DNA of 64,000 nucleotides from Brucella cytisi (GTDB lineage: Bacteria > Pseudomonadota > Alphaproteobacteria > Rhizobiales > Rhizobiaceae): positions 930,001 through 994,000 of the forward strand of contig JAAVLQ010000001.1 in assembly GCA_012103075.1 (NCBI GenBank), in the 5' to 3' direction. Shown one piece after another: positions 10,492 to 19,809 of the stretch. The translations under genes were made by a program, and so were the position numbers. Each line of letters opens with the position of its first letter. Position 1 is the stretch's first letter. The notes below the pieces were generated by a model that ran no database searches, was not told the DNA's origin, and saw only the letters and a program-made list of their open reading frames with translations.

Positions 10492-11100
10492 TTAGCGGGG
10501 GTGTTTGAAGAGCAGGCTTATATACCGCTTGAGATGGTCGACGCTTTCCACCGCACGCAGCGGGTCACCGCTTGCCTTGGCGATGATGAAAGCGCCTTGA
10601 ATGACGGCCTGCGTATGGAGAGCGGGGCTTTCAGCGGTGAACTCACCTGCAACCGGATAGCGTTTCATCGCAGCTGCAATATCCGGAACGAGCGTGTCTG
10701 CATGGCTTGAAATGCTGTCCCAGCAGGCATCCCGGATCACGGAATTGGTCTCGTAGACTTCCTGTGTCATGGTGCCGACGAGACAGGTGAAATCTGGCAA
10801 CTCGCCTTGAATCAGCTGCTTACGCAACTCGACATAGGCCAGCACGCGCTCAAGCGGGTCTTCGGGAGCATGATAAGTGGCCTCCGCAAAGAACGAACCA
10901 GTCATTTTCGACCAGTAGTTCGCGGAGGCAACGGCCAAATCTTCCTTGCTGGAAAAATGATGAAAGAAAGCACCTTTCGATAAGGACGCTTTGTTGCAGA
11001 TGTCATCGACCGTCGTTGCGGCATAACCCTTGGTGCGAATAACGCTTAATGCTGCATCAAGCAGGTTGGACCGGGTCATCGGATTTTGTTTACGTGCCAT
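10492..11100 (-). CDS. TetR/AcrR-family transcriptional regulator
   Basis: A 202-aa regulator with an N-terminal helix-turn-helix (TTVDDICNKASLSKGAFFHHF, residues about 29-50) and a ligand-binding C-terminal domain containing the TetR_C-like text CLVGTMTQEVYETN. The ATG at 11100 follows GGGAGC; the longer in-frame start at 11127 would overlap the operator. It is cotranscribed with the SRPBCC gene downstream and faces a palindromic site 21 nt upstream, so autoregulation is likely. Target genes beyond its own operon cannot be seen. Confidence 0.85.
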   Translation of the reverse strand: MARKQNPMTRSNLLDAALSVIRTKGYAATTVDDICNKASLSKGAFFHHFSSKEDLAVASANYWSKMTGSFFAEATYHAPEDPLERVLAYVELRKQLIQGELPDFTCLVGTMTQEVYETNSVIRDACWDSISSHADTLVPDIAAAMKRYPVAGEFTAESPALHTQAVIQGAFIIAKASGDPLRAVESVDHLKRYISLLFKHPR

Positions 11101-11120
11101 AGTTTGCTCCCGAACGTACA

Positions 11121-11138
11121 ATACCAACTGGTTGGTAT
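11121..11138. promoter_or_regulatory. Probable TetR operator
   Basis: ATACCAAC-TG-GTTGGTAT: a perfect 8-bp inverted repeat with a 2-nt spacer, just upstream of the TetR start. Size, symmetry and position fit a TetR dimer site overlapping the promoter. A degenerate half-site (AAGTGGTAT) follows at about 11145-11153. Confidence 0.65.
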
Positions 11139-11337
11139 GAAATCAAGTGGTATCTGGAGCCAGCTATACACCGCGGGAAGGGGCTTGCAGGGAGTACGAT
11201 GCGGGTGATTCTGAAAACGGTTTGTTTTCGGGGGCATGGCCGGGTTTGTGGATAAGTTTGATGTCATTGAAAAACCCAGGAAATCGGGTGTTCTGCAGCA
11301 AAATCGAAAATTCTTATTCTTTCTTCGTGACGCTTGC

Positions 11338-11365
11338 TTGACACTTGTTCGAGAACCCCTTAAAC
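11338..11365 (+). promoter_or_regulatory. Promoter of tRNA-Asp copy 1
   Basis: TTGACA at 11338-11343, a 16-nt spacer, then TTAAAC at 11360-11365, about 60 nt before the tRNA. The same arrangement precedes copy 2. Confidence 0.55.
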
Positions 11366-11425
11366 GACCGCTCACACCGGACGGAAACGCCGGTGCGACG
11401 TAGCCGCAAGGTTGCCGAGAAATGC

Positions 11426-11501
11426 GCGGGTGTAGCTCAGTTGGTTAGAGTGCCGGCCTGTCACGCCGGAGGTCGCGGGTTCGAGCCCGTCACTCGCGCC
11501 A
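11426..11501 (+). tRNA. tRNA-Asp (GTC), copy 1, one base short
   Basis: Cloverleaf: acceptor GCGGGTG pairs with CACTCGC, the anticodon loop is CTGTCAC (anticodon GTC) and the gene ends GCCA. It is 76 nt because the T-arm has three C residues where copy 2 has four (GAGCCCGT against GAGCCCCGT). The missing C is probably a homopolymer error. CCA is encoded. Confidence 0.93.
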
Positions 11502-11657
11502 CTTTCCTCTCAACAAATCGATAGATTGAACGTTGACACGAAAGTGGCGCCTACCGCCGTTTTGCTTCTTCTCAAGCCAGAATTGCTGATCGTGAACGGG
11601 CCTTGAAAGGCCCTGTGAATGATTTTATAATATCGCAATTCTTCTCCAAACACGCGC

Positions 11658-11685
11658 TTGACACTTGTTCGAGAACCCCTTAAAC
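11658..11685 (+). promoter_or_regulatory. Promoter of tRNA-Asp copy 2
   Basis: TTGACA at 11658-11663 and TTAAAC at 11680-11685, identical to the element before copy 1, so each tRNA has its own promoter. Confidence 0.55.
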
Positions 11686-11745
11686 GACCGCTCACACCGG
11701 ACGGAAACGCCGGTGCGACGCAGCCGCAAGGTTGCCGAGAAATGC

Positions 11746-11822
11746 GCGGGTGTAGCTCAGTTGGTTAGAGTGCCGGCCTGTCACGCCGGAGGTCGCGGGT
11801 TCGAGCCCCGTCACTCGCGCCA
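11746..11822 (+). tRNA. tRNA-Asp (GTC), copy 2
   Basis: A full 77-nt tRNA with anticodon GTC, a 7-bp acceptor stem (GCGGGTG/CACTCGC), a T-arm of GCGGG/CCCGT type and an encoded CCA end. Confidence 0.97.
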
Positions 11823-11958
11823 CTTTCCTCTCAACAAATCGATAGATTGAACGTTGACCGAAAGTGGTGCCCACCGCCTTGTCTCTCGGGTCGGCGCATC
11901 TTCAAAGAATCTTCATGGAATTGCCGGAGCGTAGCTGTTTCGCCGAACCGTACGCCTA

Positions 11959-12054
11959 CTATTTGGAAAACTGCTTCCGGGACAGATAGGCGACTGACAG
12001 GATGATCGCGGCAATGGCGAGAAGATCGCCGCTGGCGAGCAGATAATGGCTCAT
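11959..12054 (-). CDS. Small single-pass membrane protein (31 aa), hypothetical
   Basis: A 31-codon ORF starting at ATG 12054 behind a near-perfect Shine-Dalgarno (AAGGAGG, 6 nt before the start). Residues about 8-24 (SGDLLAIAAIILSVAYL) form one hydrophobic helix; the end is basic (SRKQFSK). Size, helix and strong ribosome site resemble small membrane subunits such as KdpF- or CydX-like peptides, but there is no partner operon next to it. I do not recognise the family. Confidence 0.5.
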   Translation of the reverse strand: MSHYLLASGDLLAIAAIILSVAYLSRKQFSK

Positions 12055-12334
12055 GCGTGACCTCCTTGCGATACTTTGGCCGACAATGTGCTTCATGATA
12101 GCCGGGGCGAACGCGATCTGAAGGCATGGCTTCGCAAAGCTTGCAGCATTTGGAACGCTTCCATTCCAACTTTCTCGATAAACGCGAACAGAATTTCTCA
12201 ATGTCCGCGCCGCAGGCACTTCGCGACAATTTGAGTTGGCGGGAAGCGGCCCATTTGGTCCATGCATTGCCATGGAACGAATTTCCTGTTTTCAATCGTG
12301 TGAAATCGGATGACAGGAACGGATCGCTGCGACG

Positions 12335-13519
12335 ATGACCCGACGCGCTTATCTTGGTGTGCTTGCAACGTTTTTGACTCTTGCCGGGTGTGGCACACCC
12401 CGCGCCGTGCTGTGGCATGGACCGAATTCAAGCCCGCAATCGGTGGCCGCAGCCGAAGCCGCTATCGTCAAGCCTGCAAAACCGGCGGCGGTGGTTCCTA
12501 TTTATGTTGCGACGAGTCGCCAGCGCTCGGATAATTTCTCGCAGCCTTACAATTCAAAGCGCTCGGAAACGCTGAATTTTGCGCAGGTTGATGTCGGGAT
12601 TCCGGCAACTCACGTCAAAGGACAGGTTGAGTCTACCGGCTACAAGCCTGATCCCGCCAAAAATTTCGCCGCCACGGCATTCCAGCCTTACGACAATGCC
12701 GAGCAGTTTCTCGCGCAATTGAATGCCGCCCCGGCGAAGCAGGGACCGAAGGACAAGGAAATCCTGATCTTCGTGCATGGCTACAACAATAATTTTGCCG
12801 ATAGCACATTCCGCACTGCGCAATTTGTCCATGATTACAAAATGAAGTCGGTGGCGGTCGAATATGCCCGGCCGTCGGGCGGCGATCTTGGGCTTTATGT
12901 ATATGATCGTGATAGCGCGGACTTCGCACGTGACGGTCTGGCGCGATTGCTGGAACTCGTCGCCCGCAGCAAGGCGGAGCGTATTGTTCTTGTTGGTCAC
13001 TCCATGGGCAGCTTCGTGACTATGGAGGCTCTGAGAACCTTGTCGCTCCGTGGCGAAAAGAATGTGATGCGTCGCATCAATGCGCTGTTGCTCGCCGCAC
13101 CGGACATCGATCTCGACGTCTTCGAAAAGCAGATCAAGGATATCGATCCCATGCCGCGCCCAACGGCAGTGATGACATCGCGCAGCGATCGTGCACTCGG
13201 GGTCTCATCCTTTATTACGGGCGGCCATGCGCGAGTAGGGGACGGCACCAGTATTCCGACGCTCCAGAAATATGGAATCGCGGTAATAGACGCTACCGAT
13301 TTGGATGGAGGCGAACACAATGTCTTTGCATCGTCGCCATCGCTCATGGCTTTGGTCAGTGATGGCAGCCTTTCGCTGGACGCTCTGAACGGGCGGGAGA
13401 AGCAGACAACCGGGCAGGCGGTGCTGGCAGATGGCGCTTCTGCAATCAAGGGAGCTGCTTCCCTTGTGCTTTATCTGCCCGGCAGGCTGGTCGGGGCGAC
13501 GGCTTCCGCTGCTCCATGA
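12335..13519 (+). CDS. Alpha/beta-hydrolase lipoprotein (DUF900 family)
   Basis: A 394-aa predicted lipoprotein: the signal peptide ends in the lipobox LAGC (Cys19). The hydrolase domain has the oxyanion-side motif FVHGYNNNF and the nucleophile elbow GHSMGSF; an acidic residue (AAPDID region) and a His (GGHARV or GGEHNVF) can complete the triad. It is related to the DUF900 hydrolases common in Rhizobiales. Lipid anchoring puts it in the periplasm or outer membrane. It stands alone upstream of the nuo operon and its frame is intact. Substrate unknown. Confidence 0.85.
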   Translation: MTRRAYLGVLATFLTLAGCGTPRAVLWHGPNSSPQSVAAAEAAIVKPAKPAAVVPIYVATSRQRSDNFSQPYNSKRSETLNFAQVDVGIPATHVKGQVESTGYKPDPAKNFAATAFQPYDNAEQFLAQLNAAPAKQGPKDKEILIFVHGYNNNFADSTFRTAQFVHDYKMKSVAVEYARPSGGDLGLYVYDRDSADFARDGLARLLELVARSKAERIVLVGHSMGSFVTMEALRTLSLRGEKNVMRRINALLLAAPDIDLDVFEKQIKDIDPMPRPTAVMTSRSDRALGVSSFITGGHARVGDGTSIPTLQKYGIAVIDATDLDGGEHNVFASSPSLMALVSDGSLSLDALNGREKQTTGQAVLADGASAIKGAASLVLYLPGRLVGATASAAP

Positions 13520-13914
13520 GTTCATTTTAAAGCGAGTGCTGCCCCCACCTTTCATTCCCAAGTTGCAGACAATTGATTCTCCGGCGATTGCTAAGCCGAC
13601 CAGTCCGTGCGACTTTTCCTCACGAAATTATGATCTTTTCATGTTATACGGGTTTTCAGTGGGATATGCGGGCTTGATGCCATGGCTTGTTAAGCATCTT
13701 GGCTCGTCTTTGCCCAATAGATCATGCCGGAGGGGTTGCGCTTGCGAACGCGCTGCGATAACCGTCCCGGCGAAAAGCGCTTAGTTCGCACGGCATGCCT
13801 TTTGAAGCTGCTTGGGGCGACGAGGTTGCAACAGATGCAATGTGTCGCATGGTCGTCAGCTCCAAAAGCTTATGACAGGCGGCGCAGCCTCGTATTCAAG
13901 CCGGATAAAGGACC
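13520..13914 (+). promoter_or_regulatory. Region upstream of the nuo operon
   Basis: About 395 nt without a convincing gene. It must contain the main promoter and leader of nuoA-N. A good ribosome site (AAAGGA) lies just before nuoA at 13915. I cannot single out -35/-10 boxes. Confidence 0.45.
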
Positions 13915-14270
13915 ATGAACGAGCTTTTAAGTTCCTACCTGCCGATCGTCATCTTTCTCGGCATTGCGATGGTAATTGGTGTAGCCCTCACGGTTGCGCC
14001 GTTTCTTGTCGCCTATAGACAGCCCGACCCCGAAAAGCTTTCTGCTTACGAGTGCGGCTTCAATGCCTTCGATGACGCCCGTATGAAGTTCGACATCCGT
14101 TTCTATCTGGTGTCGATTCTCTTCATCATCTTCGATCTGGAAGTCGCCTTCCTTTTCCCATGGGCTGTATCCTTTGGCGAAATTGGCTGGTTCGGCTTTG
14201 CATCGATGATGGTGTTCCTTGGCGTTCTGACCATCGGCTTCATTTATGAATGGAAGAAGGGAGCGCTGGA

Positions 14271-14280
<10 letters not shown>
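13915..14280 (+). CDS. nuoA: NADH-quinone oxidoreductase subunit A
   Basis: First gene of the complex I operon, 121 aa with three hydrophobic segments. The signature YECGF (as AYECGFNAF) and the [12 protein letters not shown] stretch are diagnostic. NuoA is a membrane-arm subunit near the quinone site. The ATG follows AAAGGA. Its end overlaps the start of nuoB by 10 nt, so translation is coupled. Frame intact. Confidence 0.97.
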
Positions 14281-14851
<571 letters not shown>

Positions 14852-14973
14852 GCCGGTTATCGACCGGTTCGCGCAAGACAAGTTTTGTTAGGGTTCTACT
14901 GCCTGCTATCCCCTGAAAAGGGCCTCCCAAAAAGGCAAGTGCGGTTTGAGTTCTAAAGAAGGAAGTTAGGAAA

Positions 14974-15582
14974 ATGAGCGAAGAAGCTCTCGGTGAACTT
15001 TCCGGCTATATTAAGGAGCGCCTCGGTGACGCGATCGAAGAGGCGAAACTTGCCTATGGTGAGTTGACGCTTTCGGTTCCGGCTGCGAGCATCATCAGCG
15101 TTCTGACCTTCCTGCGTGACGACGTGCAGTGCCAGTTCGTCAATCTGACGGATATTTCGGGCGTCGACTATCCGCAGCGCGTCAAGCGCTTCGATGTCGT
15201 CTATCAGTTGATGTCTCCGCGCCAGAACCTGCGCATCCGCGTCAAGGTTCAGGCTGACGAAGATACGCTGGTGCCTTCCGCAGTGCCGGTCTTTGTTGGT
15301 GCCGAATGGTTCGAGCGCGAAACCTACGACATGTACGGCGTTCTGTTCTCCGGCCATCCGGATTTGCGTCGCATCCTGACGGACTATGGTTTTGAAGGCC
15401 ATCCGCTGCGCAAGGACTTCCCGCTCACCGGCTTCGTTGAAGTTCGTTACAACGACGAGCTGAAGCGTGTTGTGTACGAGCCTGTCCAACTGCGTCAGGA
15501 ATTCCGCAACTTCGACTTCCTCTCGCCTTGGGAAGGAACGGATTACGTTCTGCCGGGCGACGAGAAAGCCAAGGCGAACTGA
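14974..15582 (+). CDS. nuoC: NADH-quinone oxidoreductase subunit C
   Basis: A 202-aa peripheral-arm subunit of complex I. The signature [20 protein letters not shown] and the RKDFPLTG text near the C-terminus are diagnostic of the 30-kDa subunit. A good ribosome site (AAGGAAGTTAGGAAA) precedes the ATG. The frame is intact. The next gene is not nuoD but a GFA-family gene that begins 10 nt downstream. Confidence 0.97.
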   Translation: MSEEALGELSGYIKERLGDAIEEAKLAYGELTLSVPAASIISVLTFLRDDVQCQFVNLTDISGVDYPQRVKRFDVVYQLMSPRQNLRIRVKVQADEDTLVPSAVPVFVGAEWFERETYDMYGVLFSGHPDLRRILTDYGFEGHPLRKDFPLTGFVEVRYNDELKRVVYEPVQLRQEFRNFDFLSPWEGTDYVLPGDEKAKAN

Positions 15583-15592
15583 GGGCGTACTC

Positions 15593-16032
15593 ATGGGCGC
15601 AGGCGAAAGATTGAACGGTCAATGTCTTTGCGGAGAGGTGAAATTCACTGCTTCTCCGGTGAAGATGGAAATGGATGTCTGCCATTGCAGCATGTGCCGG
15701 CGTTGGTCGGGCGGTGCTTTCATGGCCGTCAATTGCGGCACTTCGGTCGAAATCGAAAACAAAGCTGCCCGGCGACTTATTCTTCTTCGGAGTGGGGCGA
15801 ACGCCGCTTCTGCTCGAAGTGCGGTTCGTCGCTGTTCTGGCGCGGTGTCCATGACGGAATGACGGTTGTTTCGATGCAGGCTTTTGCCGAGCCGGAACGT
15901 TTTCATTTCGCCGAAGAAATCTTCATCGATAACAAGCCTGCGAATTACGATTTTGCCAATGACACCCACCGGATGACCGGCGAGGAGTTCTTGGCGGCTC
16001 TTGCAGCCAAACAGGAAGCTGAACATGGCTGA
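15593..16032 (+). CDS. GFA / CENP-V family zinc protein inside the nuo operon (one indel)
   Basis: A 146-aa protein of the Gfa-like (glutathione-dependent formaldehyde-activating enzyme-like) family. Zinc cysteines are seen in [22 protein letters not shown] and [13 protein letters not shown]. The frame breaks at 15768-15772, where GCCCAGGCG or an equal-length codon set is expected and GCCCGGCG is read. Its stop overlaps the start of nuoD by 8 nt, which ties its translation to complex I. A role in complex I is an inference from position only; the family binds zinc and small thiols, and the formaldehyde activity of most members is untested. Confidence 0.88.
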
Positions 16033-17214
16033 GACTCAGGTCCGCAATTTCAATATCAACTTCGGTCCGCAGCACCGCCGCACACGGCGTGCTGCGTCTG
16101 GTGCTTGAACTCGACGGCGAAGTCGTCGAGCGCGTCGATCCGCATATCGGTCTGCTGCATCGCGGCACCGAAAAGCTGATGGAAGCCAAGACCTATCTCC
16201 GGGCTCTGCCTTATCTCGACCGCCTCGATTATGTGGCGCCGATGAACCGGGGAACACGCCTATGCGCTCGCCGTCGAACGCCTGCTGGGCATTGATGTGC
16301 CGAAGCGCGGCCAGCTGATCCGCGTTCTCTATTCGGAAATCGGTCGTATCCTGAACCATCTTCTGAACGTGACCACGCAGGCGATGGACGTCGGTGCGCT
16401 GACGCCACCGCTCTGGGGCTTCGAAGAGCGCGAAAAGCTGATGGTGTTCTACGAACGCGCCTGTGGCGCACGTATGCACGCAGCCTATTTCCGTCCGGGC
16501 GGCGTCCATCAGGACCTGCCGGATCAGCTCGTTGAAGACATCGGCAAATGGATCGATCCGTTCTTCAAGACGCTCAACAATCTTGATGACCTCATCACGC
16601 CGAACCGTATTTTCAAGCAGCGTAACGTCGATATCGGCGTCGTGAAGCTGGAAGATGCATGGGCATGGGGCTTCTCGGGCGTCATGGTGCGTGGTTCGGG
16701 CGCTGCATGGGATCTGCGCAAGTCGCAGCCATATGAGTGCTACAACGAGATGGAATTCGACATTCCGATCGGCAAGAACGGCGACTGCTATGATCGCTAC
16801 CTGATCCGTATGGAAGAAATGCGCCAGTCGGCGCGCATCATGCGCCAGTGCGTTGATCTTTTGCTTGGCAAAGGAACGCGTCGGTCCGGTTTCCAATACC
16901 GACAACAAGATCGTGCCGCCGAAGCGCGGCGAGATGAAGCGCTCGATGGAGGCGCTCATCCATCACTTCAAGCTTTACACGGAAGGCTACCATGTGCCTG
17001 CCGGTGAAGTTTACGCAGCAGTTGAAGCACCGAAGGGTGAATTTGGCGTCTTCCTCGTGTCGGACGGCTCCAACAGCCTTATCGCTGCAAGCTGCGCGCT
17101 CCGGGCTTTGCCCATCTTCAAGCCATGGATTTCCTGTGCCGCGGCCATATGCTGGCTGACGTGTCGGCAATTCTTGGCTCGCTCGATATCGTGTTTGGTG
17201 AGGTTGACCGCTGA
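16025..17214 (+). CDS. nuoD: NADH-quinone oxidoreductase subunit D (four indels)
   Basis: The 49-kDa subunit, forming the quinone pocket with NuoB. Family text is clear: NFGPQH at the start, [33 protein letters not shown] and [11 protein letters not shown]. Frame breaks: two C residues lost after GGTCCGCAGCAC near 16076, an extra base near 16247-16252 (CCAGGAA read as CCGGGGAA), an extra A near 16870 and a lost A near 17073. Corrected length is 396 aa, exactly as expected. The start overlaps the GFA gene and the stop overlaps nuoE (TGATG). Confidence 0.94.
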
Positions 17215-18371
17215 TGTCCGTTCGCCGTCTCGCAGATGATGCCGTCCAGCCAGCCGCTTTCGCGTTCAACGCGGAAAATCAGGACTGGGCGCACAAGACG
17301 ATCGCAAAATTCCCCGAAGGCCGTCAGCAGTCGGCTGTTATTCCGTTGCTCATGCGTGCGCAGGAGCAGGATGGCTGGGTCACAAAAGCAGCTATTGAAC
17401 ATGTCGCAGGCATGCTCGACATGCCGCTGATCCGCGTTCTGGAAGTCGCGACTTTCTATACGCAGTTCCAGCTGAAGCCGGTTGGCACGCGCGCCCACAT
17501 TCAGGTTTGCGGCACCACGCCATGCATGCTGCGTGGTTCGGAAGCGCTGATGGATGTCTGCCGCCACAAGATCAACCACGACCCGTTCGAGCTCAATGCC
17601 GACGGAACGCTGTCGTGGGAAGAAGTGGAATGCCGGGGCGCCTGCGCCAATGCACCGATGGTCATGATATTCAAGGACGCCTATGAAGATCTGACGCCGG
17701 AACGTCTTGCCGAAATCATTGACGCTTTTGAAGCTGGCAAGGGCGACACCGTCAAGCCGGGCCCACAGGATGGACGTGTGACGTCCGAGCCGATCAATGG
17801 CCTGACCGCTCTGACCGAAGATCTCGACTACAAGAAGGTCGGTCTTGAGACTCGCAAGGCATCCGATGCCGCCGCAGCCAAGGCGAAGGCCGAAGCTGAG
17901 GAGAAGGCCAAGGCGGAAGCCGCTGCAAAAGCTGCCGACGAAGCGAAGAACGTCGCTCCGTCGAATGCTGCAAAGCCGGTAACCAATGCACCTGAAACCG
18001 ATCCGGCGCTCAAGACGCCTTCGGATGTCAAGGTGTCGAAAGCTGCCGAAAAGGCTGCCTCGGTCGAGAGCAAGCAGGCATTCAAGCTTGATGACAAGAA
18101 CCGTCCGGTTGCCATGGAGCGTCCGGAAGCTGTTGACGATCTGAAGCTGATTTCTGGCGTTGGCCCGAAGATCGAGGAGACTCTGCATGAGCTGGGTATC
18201 TTCACCTTCAAGCAGGTCGCTTCCCGGAAGAAGTCCGAGCGCGAGTGGGTCGACGGCTATCTCAGCTTCCACGGTCGCATCGAGCGTGAAGACTGGGTAA
18301 AGCAGGCCAAGGCTTTGGCCAAGGGCGGCGTCGAGGAATACATCAAGGTATTCGGAAAGAAGCCGGTATGA
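17214..18371 (+). CDS. nuoE: NADH-quinone oxidoreductase subunit E with C-terminal helix-hairpin-helix extension
   Basis: The first ~170 residues are the 24-kDa subunit with the [2Fe-2S] cysteines in [10 protein letters not shown] and CRGACANAP. The protein is 385 aa, about twice the usual bacterial size. Residues about 215-300 are an Ala/Lys/Glu-rich linker (probably an extended helix), and the last ~75 residues form a compact domain beginning [19 protein letters not shown], a helix-hairpin-helix motif like those in DNA-binding proteins and in mitochondrial/plastid assembly factors. The frame is intact. Core function is electron transfer from NADH; the role of the tail is unknown. Confidence 0.95.
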   Translation: MSVRRLADDAVQPAAFAFNAENQDWAHKTIAKFPEGRQQSAVIPLLMRAQEQDGWVTKAAIEHVAGMLDMPLIRVLEVATFYTQFQLKPVGTRAHIQVCGTTPCMLRGSEALMDVCRHKINHDPFELNADGTLSWEEVECRGACANAPMVMIFKDAYEDLTPERLAEIIDAFEAGKGDTVKPGPQDGRVTSEPINGLTALTEDLDYKKVGLETRKASDAAAAKAKAEAEEKAKAEAAAKAADEAKNVAPSNAAKPVTNAPETDPALKTPSDVKVSKAAEKAASVESKQAFKLDDKNRPVAMERPEAVDDLKLISGVGPKIEETLHELGIFTFKQVASRKKSEREWVDGYLSFHGRIEREDWVKQAKALAKGGVEEYIKVFGKKPV

Positions 18372-18412
18372 TGACTTCGATATTGGCAAACACGAACGGA
18401 AACAGGTGAGAC

Positions 18413-19720
18413 ATGCTGGCTGATAAAGATCGCATCTTCACCAATATTTACGGCTTCAAGGATCAGTCCCTGAAGGGTGCCATGGCGCGCGGCCATTGGG
18501 ACAACACCAAGGGCCTGATCGAGAAGGGCCGTGACTGGATCATCGACGAGATGAAAGCGTCGGGCCTGCGTGGCCGTGGCGGAGCTGGCTTCCCGACGGG
18601 TCTCGCGGTGGTCGTTCATGCCGAAGCAGAGCGACGGCCGCCCGCATTATCTGGTCGTCAATGCCGACAATCCGAGCCGGGTACCTGCAAGGACCGCGAA
18701 ATTCTGCGCCACGATCCGCATACGCTGATCGAAGGCTGCCTGATCGCCGGCTGCGCCATGGGCGCACACACCGCCTATATTTATATTCGCGGCGAGTTCA
18801 TGCGTGAGCGTGAAGCGCTGCAGGCAGCAATCGACGAGTGCTACGAAGCCAATCTGCTCGGCAAGGGTAACAAATGCGGCTGGGATATGGATGTTCTCGT
18901 ATCTCACGGCGCTGGCGCTTATATCTGTGGCGAAGAAACGGCTCTGCTCGAAAGCCTTGAAGGCAAGAAGGGCCAGCCGCGTCTCAAGCCTCCATTCCCC
19001 GCAAATATGGGCCTTTATGGCTGCCCGACAACCGTGAACAATGTGGAATCGATTGCCGTTGCGCCGACGATCCTGCGCCGTGGCGCGGCCCGGTTCTCGT
19101 CCATCGGACGTCCGAACAATGTCGGCACTAAGCTGTTCCAGATTTCGGGTCACGTGAACACGCCTTGCGTCATCGAAGAAGGCCTCGGCATTCCGTTCCG
19201 CGATCTGATCGAAAAGCATGGCGGCGGCATTCGCGGCGGCTGGGACAATCTGCTGGCGGTTATTCCCGGCGGTGCATCGTGCCCGGTTATCAAGGGCGAA
19301 GACATGATGGATGCCATCATGGACTTTGACGGAATGCGCGACAAGAAATCGTCGTTCGGCACCGGCGGCCTGATCGTCATGGACAAGTCCACCGACATCA
19401 TTAAGGCAATTGCCCGTCTGGCAGCGTTCTTCAAGCACGAGAGTTGTGGCCAGTGCACGCCTTGCCGCGAAGGCACCGGCTGGATGTGGCGCGTGATGGA
19501 ACGCATGGTCAAGGGTAACGCGCAGAAGCGTGAAATCGACATGCTGTTCGATGTGACCAAGCAGATTGAAGGTCACACGATCTGCGCTCTCGGTGATGCT
19601 GCTGCATGGCCTATTCAGGGCCTGATCCGCAATTTCCGTCCGGAAATTGAAAAGCGCATTGACGATTACACCCGCAACGCCGTTCAGAGCCGCAATATCC
19701 GTCTGGAAGCAGCGGAATAA
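18413..19720 (+). CDS. nuoF: NADH-quinone oxidoreductase subunit F (two compensating indels)
   Basis: The 51-kDa subunit that binds NADH, FMN and cluster N3. The nucleotide site [13 protein letters not shown], the [11 protein letters not shown] text and the cluster motif [12 protein letters not shown] are present. Between about 18606 and 18670 the frame is shifted: an extra base near 18606-18612 (LKWSFMP expected) and a missing G near 18669 (NADESEPGT expected). Corrected length 435 aa. It is 41 nt downstream of nuoE. Confidence 0.95.
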   Translation: MLADKDRIFTNIYGFKDQSLKGAMARGHWDNTKGLIEKGRDWIIDEMKASGLRGRGGAGFPTGLAVVVHAEAERRPPALSGRQCRQSEPGTCKDREILRHDPHTLIEGCLIAGCAMGAHTAYIYIRGEFMREREALQAAIDECYEANLLGKGNKCGWDMDVLVSHGAGAYICGEETALLESLEGKKGQPRLKPPFPANMGLYGCPTTVNNVESIAVAPTILRRGAARFSSIGRPNNVGTKLFQISGHVNTPCVIEEGLGIPFRDLIEKHGGGIRGGWDNLLAVIPGGASCPVIKGEDMMDAIMDFDGMRDKKSSFGTGGLIVMDKSTDIIKAIARLAAFFKHESCGQCTPCREGTGWMWRVMERMVKGNAQKREIDMLFDVTKQIEGHTICALGDAAAWPIQGLIRNFRPEIEKRIDDYTRNAVQSRNIRLEAAE

Positions 19721-19809
19721 GGCTTAACTAGTTGCATGCGGTTTGAAGAAGACCGCTCGAAAGTTTGAGATCTGGAAGATGCGGCATAAGCCGCAGGTTT
19801 GGACAAGCG

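Larger units (their letters stand above)
11334..11558 (+). repeat. Direct repeat unit 1 (promoter, leader hairpin, tRNA-Asp)
   Basis: About 225 nt that recur at 11654-11878 with few differences. The unit includes the promoter, a CACCGG/CCGGTG leader hairpin, the tRNA and some 55 nt of downstream sequence. The segment between the copies is unique. Confidence 0.8.
11654..11878 (+). repeat. Direct repeat unit 2 (promoter, leader hairpin, tRNA-Asp)
   Basis: Second copy of the unit at 11334-11558. Differences include a T/C in the leader, the C count in the T-arm and a 2-nt indel in the trailer (GTTGACAC against GTTGACC). Confidence 0.8.

Noticed and set aside
12126..12338. A 70-codon plus-strand ORF between the tRNA region and the lipoprotein hydrolase.
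   Set aside because: No ribosome site, no recognisable features, and it overlaps the start of the hydrolase gene.
17118..18389. A 423-codon open frame opposite nuoE.
   Set aside because: Antisense shadow of the intact nuoE gene, no domain text; explained by codon bias.
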